From Actinomycetota bacterium (GTDB taxonomy: Bacteria > Actinomycetota > Coriobacteriia > Coriobacteriales > RUG844): a stretch of 10,475 nucleotides of DNA. The stretch is taken from the NCBI GenBank assembly GCA_013335845.1, contig JAAXUU010000021.1:1-10475 (forward strand). Direction: 5' to 3'. Shown piece by piece: positions 1 to 7,545 of this stretch (its first letter is position 1; each line of letters starts with the position of its first letter). Made by a program: the position numbers and the translations under genes. Below the pieces are notes generated by a model that was not told the origin of the DNA, searched no databases, and saw only the letters and a program-made list of their open reading frames with translations.

Positions 1-262
1 CCGTATCGCAAAAACCATCCATGTGGATGCCACCCGTCACAAGAAACGGGATGGCAGTCGCGACCGTCGCGAAAAGCACGTTACCGCAGTGCAGTACGAT
101 GCACACCAAGAACCAGAGGAAGAGAGCACACCCGAGCAGTACCCCCACAAGGGGGAATGCACCGAGAGAATACCGCATAGCATCTTCCTTCCACTCGAAT
201 CGTGGAACAGGGACAATGGAATACGTCGAAAATGCAATGCAGATCGCTTTCAGTGCGAGCAT
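1..262 (-). CDS. cobS: Adenosylcobinamide-GDP ribazoletransferase (cobalamin synthase), 3' part cut by window edge
   Basis: CobS is an integral membrane enzyme that joins adenosylcobinamide-GDP to alpha-ribazole (or its phosphate), the last assembly step of cobalamin. The first 87 residues are visible. They begin MLALKAICIAFSTYSIVPVP, matching the family's conserved N-terminal AFS.YS..P.P segment. Next come a W-K-E-D-A-M-R-Y stretch, a hydrophobic membrane segment at about residues 34-58, a second at about 63-77, and the CobS signature GGIHMDGFCDT at 77-87 (aspartates 82 and 86), which is the Mg-phosphate binding motif of the family. The reading frame remains open to the edge, so about two thirds of a typical 250-residue protein is missing. 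The ATG at 262-260 lies inside the end of cobU (13-base overlap) and has a purine-rich ribosome site 8 bases upstream. The product follows CobT and CobU, its pathway partners. Family assignment is secure; only completeness is unknown. Confidence 0.93.
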   Translation of the reverse strand, partial: MLALKAICIAFSTYSIVPVPRFEWKEDAMRYSLGAFPLVGVLLGCALFLWFLVCIVLHCGNVLFATVATAIPFLVTGGIHMDGFCDT

Positions 263-771
263 GGATGCTTTCCCTTTCTCAGTACCGGTGTGCCCGAAAC
301 CATCTCAACCACGGTTTCGACGGAGGTGAACAAGGCTTCGTTCAATTGGTTCAGGGCGGAGATATACTCCTTGGTCTCGGCGTCGTCACCATCCGCCGCG
401 GTGATTCCGCCAATCGTCACGGCTATCAGATGCTCGCATCCGCAACGCAGCGAATCCACTCTTGAAAGCACACTCGAAACGGCTTCGGGATCACGTTTCT
501 CGAACATCAGATTGGAGAGGATGTTCGAGACGTCCTCCAGCAACACCGTGTCCCGCTCTGCCGTTTCGACGATGCCATAGGGAGATTCGACAGTGGTGAA
601 ACCCATACCCGCGCGCTGCTTGCGATGCTTGGCAACACGCTCGGCGCCTTCCGGGCCATACGGAAGCATAGTGGCGACATAATACAATTCGCCGCCACAC
701 ATGCTCTTCGCAAGCTGTTCCGCATAGGCACTCTTACCACTGTTGTTCTCGCCGATGACCAGAACCATCAT
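250..771 (-). CDS. cobU: Adenosylcobinamide kinase / adenosylcobinamide-phosphate guanylyltransferase, divergent
   Basis: CobU phosphorylates adenosylcobinamide and then adds GMP from GTP, giving adenosylcobinamide-GDP for CobS. The protein has 173 residues (family about 170-185). The P-loop is GENNSGKS at 7-14, followed by AYAEQL. The segment RVAKHRKQR contains His49, which aligns with the histidine guanylylated in Salmonella CobU. VLLEDVSNILSNL at 76-88 matches the conserved LLE/D..T...N region, and SGTPV at 159-163 matches the C-terminal V.GIPV. Two features are atypical. The usual R in the GGARSGKS P-loop is N, and the conserved NEVG of the central strand reads IGGI at 120-123, followed by an acidic D-G-D-D turn. 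The Y-I-S-A-L-N-Q-L-N segment (137-145) resembles the clostridial CobU subtype as I recall it. cobT ends with TGA overlapping the first ATG (TGATGATG); the second ATG is at 768, and the upstream ribosome site is weak, so coupling with cobT is likely. Confidence 0.88.
   Translation of the reverse strand: MMVLVIGENNSGKSAYAEQLAKSMCGGELYYVATMLPYGPEGAERVAKHRKQRAGMGFTTVESPYGIVETAERDTVLLEDVSNILSNLMFEKRDPEAVSSVLSRVDSLRCGCEHLIAVTIGGITAADGDDAETKEYISALNQLNEALFTSVETVVEMVSGTPVLRKGKHPCSH
271..277 (-). promoter_or_regulatory. Ribosome binding site for cobS
   Basis: AAAGGGA on the minus strand, 8 bases before the ATG at 262. It sits inside the cobU coding region. It fixes the cobS start, which would otherwise be hard to place because of the overlap. 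Confidence 0.6.
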
Positions 772-1814
772 CAGCTTCTCGTATAGTCGTAAACTGCGAT
801 GTCTTCGAAGGTCGCCGCGTCGTAGTACACATCCTTCGCCATATCGAGGAGCGGGAAGAGAGCAACCGCACCCGTACCTTCACCGAGTCTCATACCTGCA
901 TTCAGGATAGGTGAGAATCCGAGCTTCTGTTGGAGCAAAATGCCCGCAGGCTCGGCACTTACATGGGATGGGATGATGTAATCACGGACCAGTGGGTTGA
1001 TACTCACAGCGGTGAGTGCGGAAACTGCGGAAATGACACCATCCATGATTATCGGAACGCCATGGATGGCACCGCCGAGAAAAGCACCGGTCATCGCGGC
1101 GATATCGAGACCGCCTATCTTAGCGAGCAGATCGATCGGATCGTTCGCATCGGGGTTGTTGATCTCGATGGCCTTGATGATAGCGGCTTTCTTCCTCTCG
1201 AGACCTTCGTCGGAGATTCCCGCGCCACGACCGACTACTTCTTCAACGGAGAGACCGAGGAATACGCTTGCCATAGCCGACGTGGTGGTCGTGTTACCGA
1301 TTCCCGCTTCACCGGTCGCGATAAGTTTGTATCCCTCGTCCTTCTTCTCTTTCACAAGGTCTATCCCGAGTTGGATCGCCTTCTTCGCATCCTCGACGCT
1401 CATAGCAGGACCGAGTGTCATATCATTCGTTCCGACCATAACTTTATGCGGAAGCAATGTATCCAAGGTATCGACCATGCCGACATCGATGATGAACGCA
1501 TCGGCGCCCACGGTTTTCGCCATGGTGCATACACACCCTTTTCCTATCCCGAGCATGCTCGCGACGGCAGTAGTTACCGTGTGATCGGAGGTCGCCACAC
1601 CTTGTGCGAGAACGCCGTTATCAGCACAGAACGTAAGAACGCATTTCTTCGAGATGTCCACATCATGGGTACCGCTTATGGCCGCGATGCGTGCGAGCAG
1701 TTCCTCGAGTTGCCCTAGACTTCCAACCGGCTTGGCAACATTGTCGAAGCGCGCGATGCACGCTTCATATGCCGCATTATCTACCGGCTTGATCTGATCG
1801 ATACTATCTTGCAT
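771..1814 (-). CDS. cobT: Nicotinate-nucleotide--dimethylbenzimidazole phosphoribosyltransferase
   Basis: CobT moves the phosphoribosyl group of nicotinate mononucleotide to the lower-ligand base (5,6-dimethylbenzimidazole or another benzimidazole, purine or phenolic base), making the alpha-riboside phosphate that is later joined by CobS. The protein has 347 residues, typical for the family. Motifs in order: KPVGSLGQLEELL at about 28-40, CADNGV at 63-68, GEAGIGNTTTTSA at 168-180 (the phosphate/NaMN-binding loop), GAFLGGAIHGVPIIMDG at 243-259, and LGEGTGAVALFPLLDMA at 310-326. Glu312 matches the catalytic base, Glu317 in Salmonella. The frame is open for 60 codons upstream, but that stretch lies inside cbiA and has no CobT similarity. 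The ATG at 1814 has a good ribosome site and lets the protein begin shortly before the conserved segment. It overlaps the cbiA end by 11 bases. Cytoplasmic. Which lower ligand is used cannot be told from this sequence. Confidence 0.96.
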   Translation of the reverse strand: MQDSIDQIKPVDNAAYEACIARFDNVAKPVGSLGQLEELLARIAAISGTHDVDISKKCVLTFCADNGVLAQGVATSDHTVTTAVASMLGIGKGCVCTMAKTVGADAFIIDVGMVDTLDTLLPHKVMVGTNDMTLGPAMSVEDAKKAIQLGIDLVKEKKDEGYKLIATGEAGIGNTTTTSAMASVFLGLSVEEVVGRGAGISDEGLERKKAAIIKAIEINNPDANDPIDLLAKIGGLDIAAMTGAFLGGAIHGVPIIMDGVISAVSALTAVSINPLVRDYIIPSHVSAEPAGILLQQKLGFSPILNAGMRLGEGTGAVALFPLLDMAKDVYYDAATFEDIAVYDYTRS

Positions 1815-3132
1815 ATCCAACCACCTTTCCAACATACGTTTCTGCAAATACAGGGTTTGCGAGCAAATATAGATGCGGGAAACCTGCATACATGCTTTGG
1901 GTCGCATGGATGCACAGGTAATCCTCGTCCCGCCTGGCCAAGTGCGCAGTGAAGCTTTCGCCGCAATCCGCACTGTTCCAATAATGAAATTCATGGGCGC
2001 AGATACTATCGCCCTTTTCGCACAAAAGGTTATCCACCTGTGCCGTCAGCGTCACGTACCCGAAATGCTGCAAGCGCTTGGTTTCAAACGCATGGGCATC
2101 AATGATGCCCACCATCGGATAACCTGCCAGTTCATCGTGCAGATAGATGAATCCTCCGCACTCGGCTATCGTCGGGACTCCGGCATCGATGCACTCCTTG
2201 ATGGACTGCAGCATGGAGGTATTCGTCGAAAGTTCCTCGGCATAGAGTTCGGGGTATCCTCCGCAGAGGTACAACCCGCTGATATTCTCGGGCAGCGTCT
2301 CGTCCCCAAGTGGACTGAAATAAACGATCTCACAACCGAGTGATTCCAAGAGCTCGGTGTTCTCTCGGTAGAGGAAGCAAAACGCGATGTCGCGGGACAC
2401 CGCGATACGCACGCGGGGCTCGCCGTCCCATATAGGCAGACGATCGGCTTCCAAGGCAGAAGCAGTCTTCGCGAGGGCGAGGAGCCCATCGATATCGATA
2501 TGCGCCTCGGCAAGCTTGCCGAGCGCCTTGATCTTCTCCTGGATATCCGCTATCTCTCCCGCCGTCACAAGTCCGAGATGCCGGCTGTCGATGGAGAGAT
2601 CCTCCTTGCGCGGCATGAAGCCGTAGGGCTCGACACCGGCGGCGCGGGCGATGTCGGCCATCATAGGATACTGTTTCTCATGTAAGCCGTTGAAGATCAC
2701 ACCTACGATGCGACTGTTTTCGCGATAGTGTGAAAAGCCCTGCAGCAGCGCGCCAACTGAATTGCTCATGCCCTTTACATTCACCACGAGCACAACCGGT
2801 GTATCGGTCATACATGCGACATCATAGGTGCTCGCTTTCCCGCTTGAACCGATACCATCGTAGTAACCCATCACGCCCTCGATGACGGAGACATCTTTTC
2901 CGGCATGAGATACGAATATGCGCTTCAGCATCTCCTCACCACAGAAAAACGGATCGAGATTGTGGGCGCTCACGCCTAGTGCCTCGCGATGGAACATGGG
3001 ATCGATATAATCCGGCCCGCATTTGAAAGAAGCGACATCGAGTCCGCGCGCTTTCAGAGCAGCGAGCAGTGCGACCGTTATGGTGGTCTTACCGCACCCG
3101 CTGTTCGTCCCCGCCAGCAGCAACCTGTCCAT
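1804..3132 (-). CDS. cbiA: Cobyrinate a,c-diamide synthase (glutamine-hydrolysing)
   Basis: CbiA uses ATP and glutamine-derived ammonia to amidate the a and c side chains of (cobalt) cobyrinic acid. The 442 residues match the usual length and two-domain plan. The N-terminal P-loop synthetase domain has GTNSGCGKTT at 8-17, FKCGPDYIDPMFH at 36-48, and EGVMGYYDG at 85-93. The C-terminal class I glutaminase domain has LYLCGGYPELYAEEL at 287-301, ECGGFIYL at 324-331 with the nucleophile Cys325, and GFPHLYL at 417-423. His420 is the expected partner of the catalytic cysteine; the second His of the common HLHF reads Tyr here. The start overlaps the cbiET stop by one base (TAATG). No strong ribosome site is visible, so translation probably depends on ribosomes ending cbiET. 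CbiA rather than its relative CbiP is supported by the length, FKCGPDYIDP and position. CobB, the aerobic equivalent, is the same family; the anaerobic context favours the cbiA name. Confidence 0.96.
   Translation of the reverse strand: MDRLLLAGTNSGCGKTTITVALLAALKARGLDVASFKCGPDYIDPMFHREALGVSAHNLDPFFCGEEMLKRIFVSHAGKDVSVIEGVMGYYDGIGSSGKASTYDVACMTDTPVVLVVNVKGMSNSVGALLQGFSHYRENSRIVGVIFNGLHEKQYPMMADIARAAGVEPYGFMPRKEDLSIDSRHLGLVTAGEIADIQEKIKALGKLAEAHIDIDGLLALAKTASALEADRLPIWDGEPRVRIAVSRDIAFCFLYRENTELLESLGCEIVYFSPLGDETLPENISGLYLCGGYPELYAEELSTNTSMLQSIKECIDAGVPTIAECGGFIYLHDELAGYPMVGIIDAHAFETKRLQHFGYVTLTAQVDNLLCEKGDSICAHEFHYWNSADCGESFTAHLARRDEDYLCIHATQSMYAGFPHLYLLANPVFAETYVGKVVGYAR
1821..1828 (-). promoter_or_regulatory. 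Ribosome binding site deciding the cobT start
   Basis: AAAGGTGG on the minus strand, 6 bases before the ATG at 1814 and inside the 3' end of cbiA. An in-frame ATG at 1835 lies upstream of this site and has no comparable sequence of its own, so the start at 1814 is preferred. Confidence 0.65.
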
Positions 3133-4325
3133 TATGCATCGCCGCTGACGACGAAGATCGGGTTCAGCGAGGTCATCATGTGGAGACTGCCGATCACCTT
3201 CGCACGCGAAACCGAAAGTTGAGCGACCTCAGTTTCAATGCCTGCATTTTCCATAGCCTGTATCGCCGCCGATACGCTTTCAATCGCGATAGCCGCGATC
3301 ACGATGCGGACTCGGGGATTCTTATCAAGCAACGCACGGACGATGCCGTCCATATTTCGGGAGCTGCCTCCTATGAACGCGGCATCCGGGGCGGGGAATC
3401 CCGTGAACGCATCAGGAGCGAGCCCACCTACCGTGGTGACATTACCGATGTGGAACGCCTTGCAGTTCTCGTTGGTGAGTTTGAGCGCCGCTTCGTTCCT
3501 ATCGAAGGCATACACATGCCCTTTATGCGATGAAAGCGCCATTTCCACCGTGACCGACCCCGTACCGCAACCAACGTCATAACAGATCGCGTCCTCGCCC
3601 AACGCAAGTTTGGAGAGGCACACGGCACGCACCTCGGATTTAGTCATGGGAACTTCCGAGCGGATGAATTCCTCGTCCGGTATTCCCGTGCGCACGCGCG
3701 TATCGAAACCTTCGTTCTCAATCAGCAGTACGGAAAGTGACGCATAGGTGTTTCCCTTAAGCTCCGCTACGGTCGTCTCGGTGACACGCTCTTCGGGATA
3801 CCCGAGGTTCTCGCCTACATGCGCATGCAGATGCCCGAAGCCCGCTTCGCAAAGCGACGCCGCCAATTCGCGTATGTTTCCCCCGGTCAATACGAACGTA
3901 TACCTATTCCGTCTGACAGCCCCGACGATATCCGCATCCGTGCCATGACAACTGACCAACGCTGCGTCCTGCCAAGGTAGGAAACATTTCGCGAAGAAGT
4001 GACTAACCGAAGAAATACCGGGTATGAGACGTATTTCATGAGTAGCAAGCCGTTCACATAACTTCGTCGCGCCGCTATAGAAACCCACGTCGCCGGAAAC
4101 CAGTACTACGAAATCGGAAGCGTCTGATTCTTCGATCACATGTGCCACATCATCGGGCATGAATACGGAATGGCGCTCCTTGCCCTGCGCTATGCCCTGT
4201 GCTGCGAATGCATCGAGCAAGCGTCCGGCTCCTATGAGCACCTCTGCCTGTTGTATGGCTTTCAAACCTTCCGCTGTGATGGTGTCGGCGCTTGTACCTA
4301 TACCGACGATCGCAATCCTCTTCAT
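3132..4325 (-). CDS. cbiET: Fused cobalt-precorrin-7 C5-methyltransferase and cobalt-precorrin-6B C15-methyltransferase (decarboxylating)
   Basis: A 397-residue fusion of CbiE and CbiT (equivalent to CobL), performing SAM-dependent methylation at C-5 and C-15 and decarboxylation of the C-12 acetate. The CbiE half spans about residues 1-205: MKRIAIVGIGT at the start, VLVSGDVGFYSGA at 74-86, LIPGISSVSHFFAK at 100-113, and LTGGN at 146-150, all typical of the tetrapyrrole methylase fold. The CbiT half spans about 220-397: MTKSEVRAVCLSKL at 227-240, the class I SAM site DVGCGTGSVTVE at 250-261, FDRNEAA at 274-280, and IGGSSRNM at 318-325. CbiE and CbiT are separate proteins in Salmonella, but this fusion is common. 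The chosen ATG overlaps the cbiJ stop (ATGA) and has a well-placed ribosome site; an ATG two codons upstream is too close to that site. The longer in-frame extension to 4418 lies inside cbiJ and lacks family similarity. Confidence 0.95.
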   Translation of the reverse strand: MKRIAIVGIGTSADTITAEGLKAIQQAEVLIGAGRLLDAFAAQGIAQGKERHSVFMPDDVAHVIEESDASDFVVLVSGDVGFYSGATKLCERLATHEIRLIPGISSVSHFFAKCFLPWQDAALVSCHGTDADIVGAVRRNRYTFVLTGGNIRELAASLCEAGFGHLHAHVGENLGYPEERVTETTVAELKGNTYASLSVLLIENEGFDTRVRTGIPDEEFIRSEVPMTKSEVRAVCLSKLALGEDAICYDVGCGTGSVTVEMALSSHKGHVYAFDRNEAALKLTNENCKAFHIGNVTTVGGLAPDAFTGFPAPDAAFIGGSSRNMDGIVRALLDKNPRVRIVIAAIAIESVSAAIQAMENAGIETEVAQLSVSRAKVIGSLHMMTSLNPIFVVSGDA

Positions 4326-5074
4326 GCACATACCTCTACGATCATGGTTTTCGTTTCTTCCACAGTGCATCCTTCGTTCTTCTCGGGACGCGTAAGGACG
4401 GCGATATGCATACCGCACTGCCTTGCGGCTTCGATCTTCTCCTCGAAACCGCCATTGCTACCCGACTCCTTGGTCACGAGTATCGATGCGCTCGTTTCTT
4501 TGAATAGAGCCTGGTTCAGTTCTTCCGAAAAAGGTCCTTGCATGCAATACAGATGGCTCGCGGGATATCCCATCTCGATGCAGTCAGCGATACCCTCCGG
4601 AGAAGGAAGCATGCGCATGAAAACACGTTGCTCGAAATCCGACACGGCAGTCAGCGCCCTCGCCTCTTTAGCGCCCAAAGTCGAGAAGATGACACCACTC
4701 GTACCATCGAGCCATCGAACCAGCGAATCCATATCCGTAAAACATCGACAGCCGTCGATATCGCATGCTTGACGCGACACGCGCTCATAACGCGCTCCGC
4801 TAGCAGAGCACGCAAGCTTTAGATTGGTACTGACCTCGGAAGCGTACGGGTGGGTTGCATCGATCACGAGCCGCGGTGATTCTTTGCTGAACAACGCACC
4901 CATGTCGTATTCGTCCAACCTGCCCGTGAGGACGTCTACCGGCTGCTCACAGGAAAGAAGCTGCTCGCCATATTCGGTTGCGACGCAGACGAGGGACGGT
5001 ATTCCCTTCAATACAAGGAAATCCGCAAGCTCACGACCCTCCGTCGTGCCGCCGAAGAGTATCACGTCATACAT
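4322..5074 (-). CDS. cbiJ: Cobalt-precorrin-6A reductase
   Basis: CbiJ (CobK family) reduces cobalt-precorrin-6A to 6B using NAD(P)H. The protein has 250 residues, the normal size. It begins MYDVILFGGTTEGRELADFL, the family's N-terminal nucleotide-binding segment (GGTTEGREL at 8-16). DATHPYA is at 72-78, YCMQGPFSEELN at 176-187, and TKESGSNGGFEEKIEAA at 201-217, with RP at 229-230; each is conserved in CbiJ/CobK. The ATG at 5074 overlaps the end of cbiH by 8 bases and has GAGGAT upstream at suitable distance. A 35-codon upstream extension falls inside cbiH and does not look like CbiJ. Its product is the substrate of the adjacent CbiET, so the gene order follows the pathway here. Confidence 0.95.
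   Translation of the reverse strand: MYDVILFGGTTEGRELADFLVLKGIPSLVCVATEYGEQLLSCEQPVDVLTGRLDEYDMGALFSKESPRLVIDATHPYASEVSTNLKLACSASGARYERVSRQACDIDGCRCFTDMDSLVRWLDGTSGVIFSTLGAKEARALTAVSDFEQRVFMRMLPSPEGIADCIEMGYPASHLYCMQGPFSEELNQALFKETSASILVTKESGSNGGFEEKIEAARQCGMHIAVLTRPEKNEGCTVEETKTMIVEVCA
4333..4337 (-). promoter_or_regulatory. Ribosome binding site deciding the cbiET start
   Basis: AGAGG on the minus strand, 7 bases before the ATG at 4325 but only 1 base before the in-frame ATG at 4331. The spacing therefore favours 4325. Confidence 0.6.
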
Positions 5075-5801
5075 CACGATATCCTCGCGGTGTGACCATT
5101 TTGCCACCGATTTCCTTCGTGTTGGAATTGCCGATGAACACCGTCGTGAACATATCCACTTGCGTATCATGTAGTTCACCGAGTGTCATAACACGTGTGC
5201 CCTCTCCATCGCGGCCTATATTCCGTGCGATGCCGCATACCGTTTCCGGTGATAGATGATCCAGTAGAATCTCACATGCTTTTTGCAGATAATCGTGTCG
5301 TTTGTGACTCGACGGATTGTACATGCAGATGCAGAAGTCACCTTTCGCCGCACACTCCAAACGTTTTTCGATGCGCTCCCATGGTGTCAACAGATCGGAA
5401 AGACTGATAACGGCGAAGTCATGTGTCAGTGGGGCGCCGAGCAACGCCGCTCCACTTGCAGCAGCCGTCACACCGGCGATGACTTCGATAGCGACCCCGG
5501 GGTATGCGACGGATAGCTCGAAGACCAAGCCCGCCATGCCGTAGATTCCGCCGTCGCCGCTGCAAACCACCGAAACGGTCTTACCGGAAGCGGCGATATC
5601 CAAAGCCGCCCTGCATCGATCGACTTCATGCGTCATGCCCGTATCGAAGAATTCCTTCTCCGGATAATAGGGGCGCACCAGTTCCACGTATTTCTTGTAG
5701 CCGACGATCACTTCCGACGCATTCAGTGCGTGATCGGCTTCGAACGTCATGCCTTCTTTGTTTCCCGGGCCTATGCCCACTACATACAGTGTATTCATCA
5801 T
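5067..5801 (-). CDS. cbiH: Cobalt-factor III / precorrin-3B C17-methyltransferase
   Basis: CbiH (CobJ family) methylates C-17 with SAM and drives ring contraction, producing cobalt-precorrin-4. At 244 residues it is a stand-alone enzyme without the C-terminal extension seen in some Bacillus homologues. Motifs: YVVGIGPGN at 6-14, VIVGYKKYVELV at 31-42, VVCSGDGGIYGMAG at 78-91 (SAM-binding loop), VIAGVTAAASGAALLGAPL at 107-125, MYNPSSHKR at 160-168 and IGNSNT at 223-228, all characteristic of this subfamily. The first ATG (5801) overlaps the cbiG stop as ATGA and directly follows a GAGGG; the second ATG (5798) has slightly better spacing and would remove one Met. Either way, coupling to cbiG is likely. 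Confidence 0.95.
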   Translation of the reverse strand: MMNTLYVVGIGPGNKEGMTFEADHALNASEVIVGYKKYVELVRPYYPEKEFFDTGMTHEVDRCRAALDIAASGKTVSVVCSGDGGIYGMAGLVFELSVAYPGVAIEVIAGVTAAASGAALLGAPLTHDFAVISLSDLLTPWERIEKRLECAAKGDFCICMYNPSSHKRHDYLQKACEILLDHLSPETVCGIARNIGRDGEGTRVMTLGELHDTQVDMFTTVFIGNSNTKEIGGKMVTPRGYRDV

Positions 5802-6793
5802 CCCTCGATAAGTCGTAGTGTCGGTTCATTGATAGCCAACGCAACAGTGACACCGTTGCCTGCTTCCTTCATTTCCAGCAGTCTGCCCCCATTGCTTCCC
5901 AGCAATGCCGCGCGCTCACAGACGTTATCCACACCCGTTATGCCTTGCACGAAAACAGATGCGGTGAACTCACCTTCGACGGCAGCCAATTCCGATGCGG
6001 CAAACGTCCGGAACGGTAGGTTCCACCACTTGCAGAATTCAAGAAGGCCCGGCTCGTCTGCCTTCAGGTCTATGCTGCACACACGGCAAATAGCGGCTCT
6101 GCTGCAGTGTGCTTTCGCAAGAGCGGCTTCAACCGCATCTTCTATGGCGTCTGCTTCGATGCCTTTTCTACAGCCGATTCCCACGGTGATGATGGGCGGA
6201 ATCAAACGAAGTGCATCCGGGCTTCCGTCGGTTCGATAGCTCACGAGAATGTCATACGCTTCATCGTCGAATGCGACACCGGCAGGCAGGTTGCGGTCGA
6301 TGGGAAGTAGACTTTTGATTCCTACCGTTTTCCCTGCGAGAAGCTTCGCAGATACCCGTTTGATCCCTTCCGGATTCGCGATGGCGAGTCCCTGATTTTT
6401 CGCCCAGGTATCGACTGCGAATACGGAGTTGATATCGGTTGCCGTCGTGATGACAGGCACCGCACCGATCGATTCGGACAGCGAGATCGCCAATGCATTC
6501 GCGCCGCCGATATGCCCGGACAGTATAGGGATCGCATACCTTCCGAGTTCATCTATGACGACCACGGCGGGGTCCGTCGTTTTCGAGTTCACATGAGGCG
6601 CTATCGCACGCACAGCGATACCCGTACTGCCGATGAAAAGCAATGCCTCGGCGCTCGAGAAGTTCCCGCTCGTCCATGCGGCCAACTCTCCGTCCCCACA
6701 ACGTGTGAGTGATAGGTCGAAATCGGCACAGCCGAGCAAGCGCTCTCCCAGCGTCATCCCCGTATCGGAAAATGCGATAGCGGCGATTTTCAC
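5798..6793 (-). CDS. cbiG: Cobalt-precorrin-5A hydrolase
   Basis: CbiG opens the delta-lactone of cobalt-precorrin-5A and releases the C2 fragment as acetaldehyde, giving cobalt-precorrin-5B. The 331 residues show the three-part family layout. The N-terminal region is followed by a strongly conserved core: LLFIGSTGIAVRAIAP at 51-66, DPAVVVIDELGRYAIPILSG at 74-93 running into GHIGGANALA, then PVITTATD at 113-120 and FAVDTWA at 125-131. The C-terminal CobE/CbiG domain has TVGIGCRKG at 203-211 and GITGVDNVCERAAL at 284-297. The start is GTG, the only non-ATG start I assign in the window. It overlaps the cbiF stop as GTGA and has AGAGG 7 bases upstream. Its substrate comes from CbiF, encoded just before it. 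Confidence 0.95.
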   Translation of the reverse strand: MKIAAIAFSDTGMTLGERLLGCADFDLSLTRCGDGELAAWTSGNFSSAEALLFIGSTGIAVRAIAPHVNSKTTDPAVVVIDELGRYAIPILSGHIGGANALAISLSESIGAVPVITTATDINSVFAVDTWAKNQGLAIANPEGIKRVSAKLLAGKTVGIKSLLPIDRNLPAGVAFDDEAYDILVSYRTDGSPDALRLIPPIITVGIGCRKGIEADAIEDAVEAALAKAHCSRAAICRVCSIDLKADEPGLLEFCKWWNLPFRTFAASELAAVEGEFTASVFVQGITGVDNVCERAALLGSNGGRLLEMKEAGNGVTVALAINEPTLRLIEG

Positions 6794-7545
6794 TTCTTCG
6801 CCTCTCGGAACTCAGTCGAAAAATCATCGGCATAGAGACGTGAAAACGAATAGTCATCACCGAGGCAGTTCCCGACCACGATAAGCGCTGTTTTCGTTAT
6901 ATCGTTCGTTTCCGCCATTTCGAGGAGTGCGCCGACCGTACCGCGCACGACCTTCTCCTCAGGCCAGGTAGCCTTATAGACGATAGCCGCAGGTGTATCT
7001 TCGGAATATCCTCCCCTGATGAGCTCGGCTGAAAGATCCTTCAACAGACCGGTGCTCAAAAAAATCACCATCGTTGCACCGTGTGCCGCGAAGGACGCGA
7101 TACTTTCGCGCTCGGGAACGGGTGTTCTGCCGGCCATACGCGTGATGATGACGGATTGCGAGACATCAGGGAGCGTGTATTCGGCTTTCAGCGCTGCCGC
7201 TGCACCGCTGAAGCTCGAGACTCCCGGGCAGACGTCGTATGTGATGCCGAGAGTGTCGAGCCTGTCCATCTGTTCGCGTATCGCACCGTAAAGACAGGGG
7301 TCCCCTGTATGCAGACGGACTATCATCTCACCATCGTGCTCGGCCTCCTCCATCACGTCGATGACCTCATCGAGCGTCATCGTTGCGCTGTTGTAGATCT
7401 TGCAGCCTTCCCTTGCGTATTCCAGCAATGCCGGATTCACAAGAGAACCTGCATAAATGATGACGTCCGCTTGTTCAAGCAGCGTCTTACCACGCAGCGT
7501 GATAAGATCGGGCGCACCGCTCCCCGCTCCGACAAAATGTACCAT
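6790..7545 (-). CDS. cbiF: Cobalt-precorrin-4 C11-methyltransferase
   Basis: CbiF (CobM family) transfers a SAM methyl group to C-11 of cobalt-precorrin-4. The protein has 251 residues (family about 250). It begins MVHFVGAGSGAPDLITLRG, typical of the subfamily. It continues with DVIIYAGSLVNPALL at 27-41, IVRLHTGDPCLYGAIREQMD at 75-94 (the SAM-binding GDP..YG motif), CPGVSSFSGAAAAL at 106-119, EYTLPDVSQSVIITRMAGRT at 122-141 and VYKATWPEEKVVRGT in the C-terminal part. A strong ribosome site, GGGAGGA, lies 7 bases before the ATG, inside the end of cbiD. Stop and start overlap as TGATG. The strong site suggests some independent initiation in addition to coupling. Closely related SAM methylases (CbiL, CobA) are excluded by the RLHTGDP and ITRMAGRT motifs. 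Confidence 0.96.
   Translation of the reverse strand: MVHFVGAGSGAPDLITLRGKTLLEQADVIIYAGSLVNPALLEYAREGCKIYNSATMTLDEVIDVMEEAEHDGEMIVRLHTGDPCLYGAIREQMDRLDTLGITYDVCPGVSSFSGAAAALKAEYTLPDVSQSVIITRMAGRTPVPERESIASFAAHGATMVIFLSTGLLKDLSAELIRGGYSEDTPAAIVYKATWPEEKVVRGTVGALLEMAETNDITKTALIVVGNCLGDDYSFSRLYADDFSTEFREAKK

Noticed and set aside
250..771. cobU as a decaying pseudogene because of motif loss
   Set aside because: The frame is intact, the length is normal, the P-loop, catalytic His and C-terminal motif are kept, and it is in phase with its overlapping neighbours.
930..1718. Plus-strand open frame of 262 codons antisense to cobT
   Set aside because: cobT is a full-length conserved gene on the other strand. 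The antisense product resembles no family I know, and the open frame follows from the codon bias of cobT.
1815..1994. 60-codon N-terminal extension of cobT
   Set aside because: It lies entirely within cbiA, does not resemble CobT, and a good ribosome site precedes the internal ATG at 1814.
4326..4418. 31-codon N-terminal extension of cbiET
   Set aside because: It lies within cbiJ, and the conserved methylase start MKRIAIVGIGT begins at 4325 with proper ribosome site spacing.
5075..5179. 35-codon N-terminal extension of cbiJ
   Set aside because: It lies within cbiH and is not CbiJ-like. The conserved N-terminal strand and GGTTEGREL motif follow directly after the ATG at 5074.
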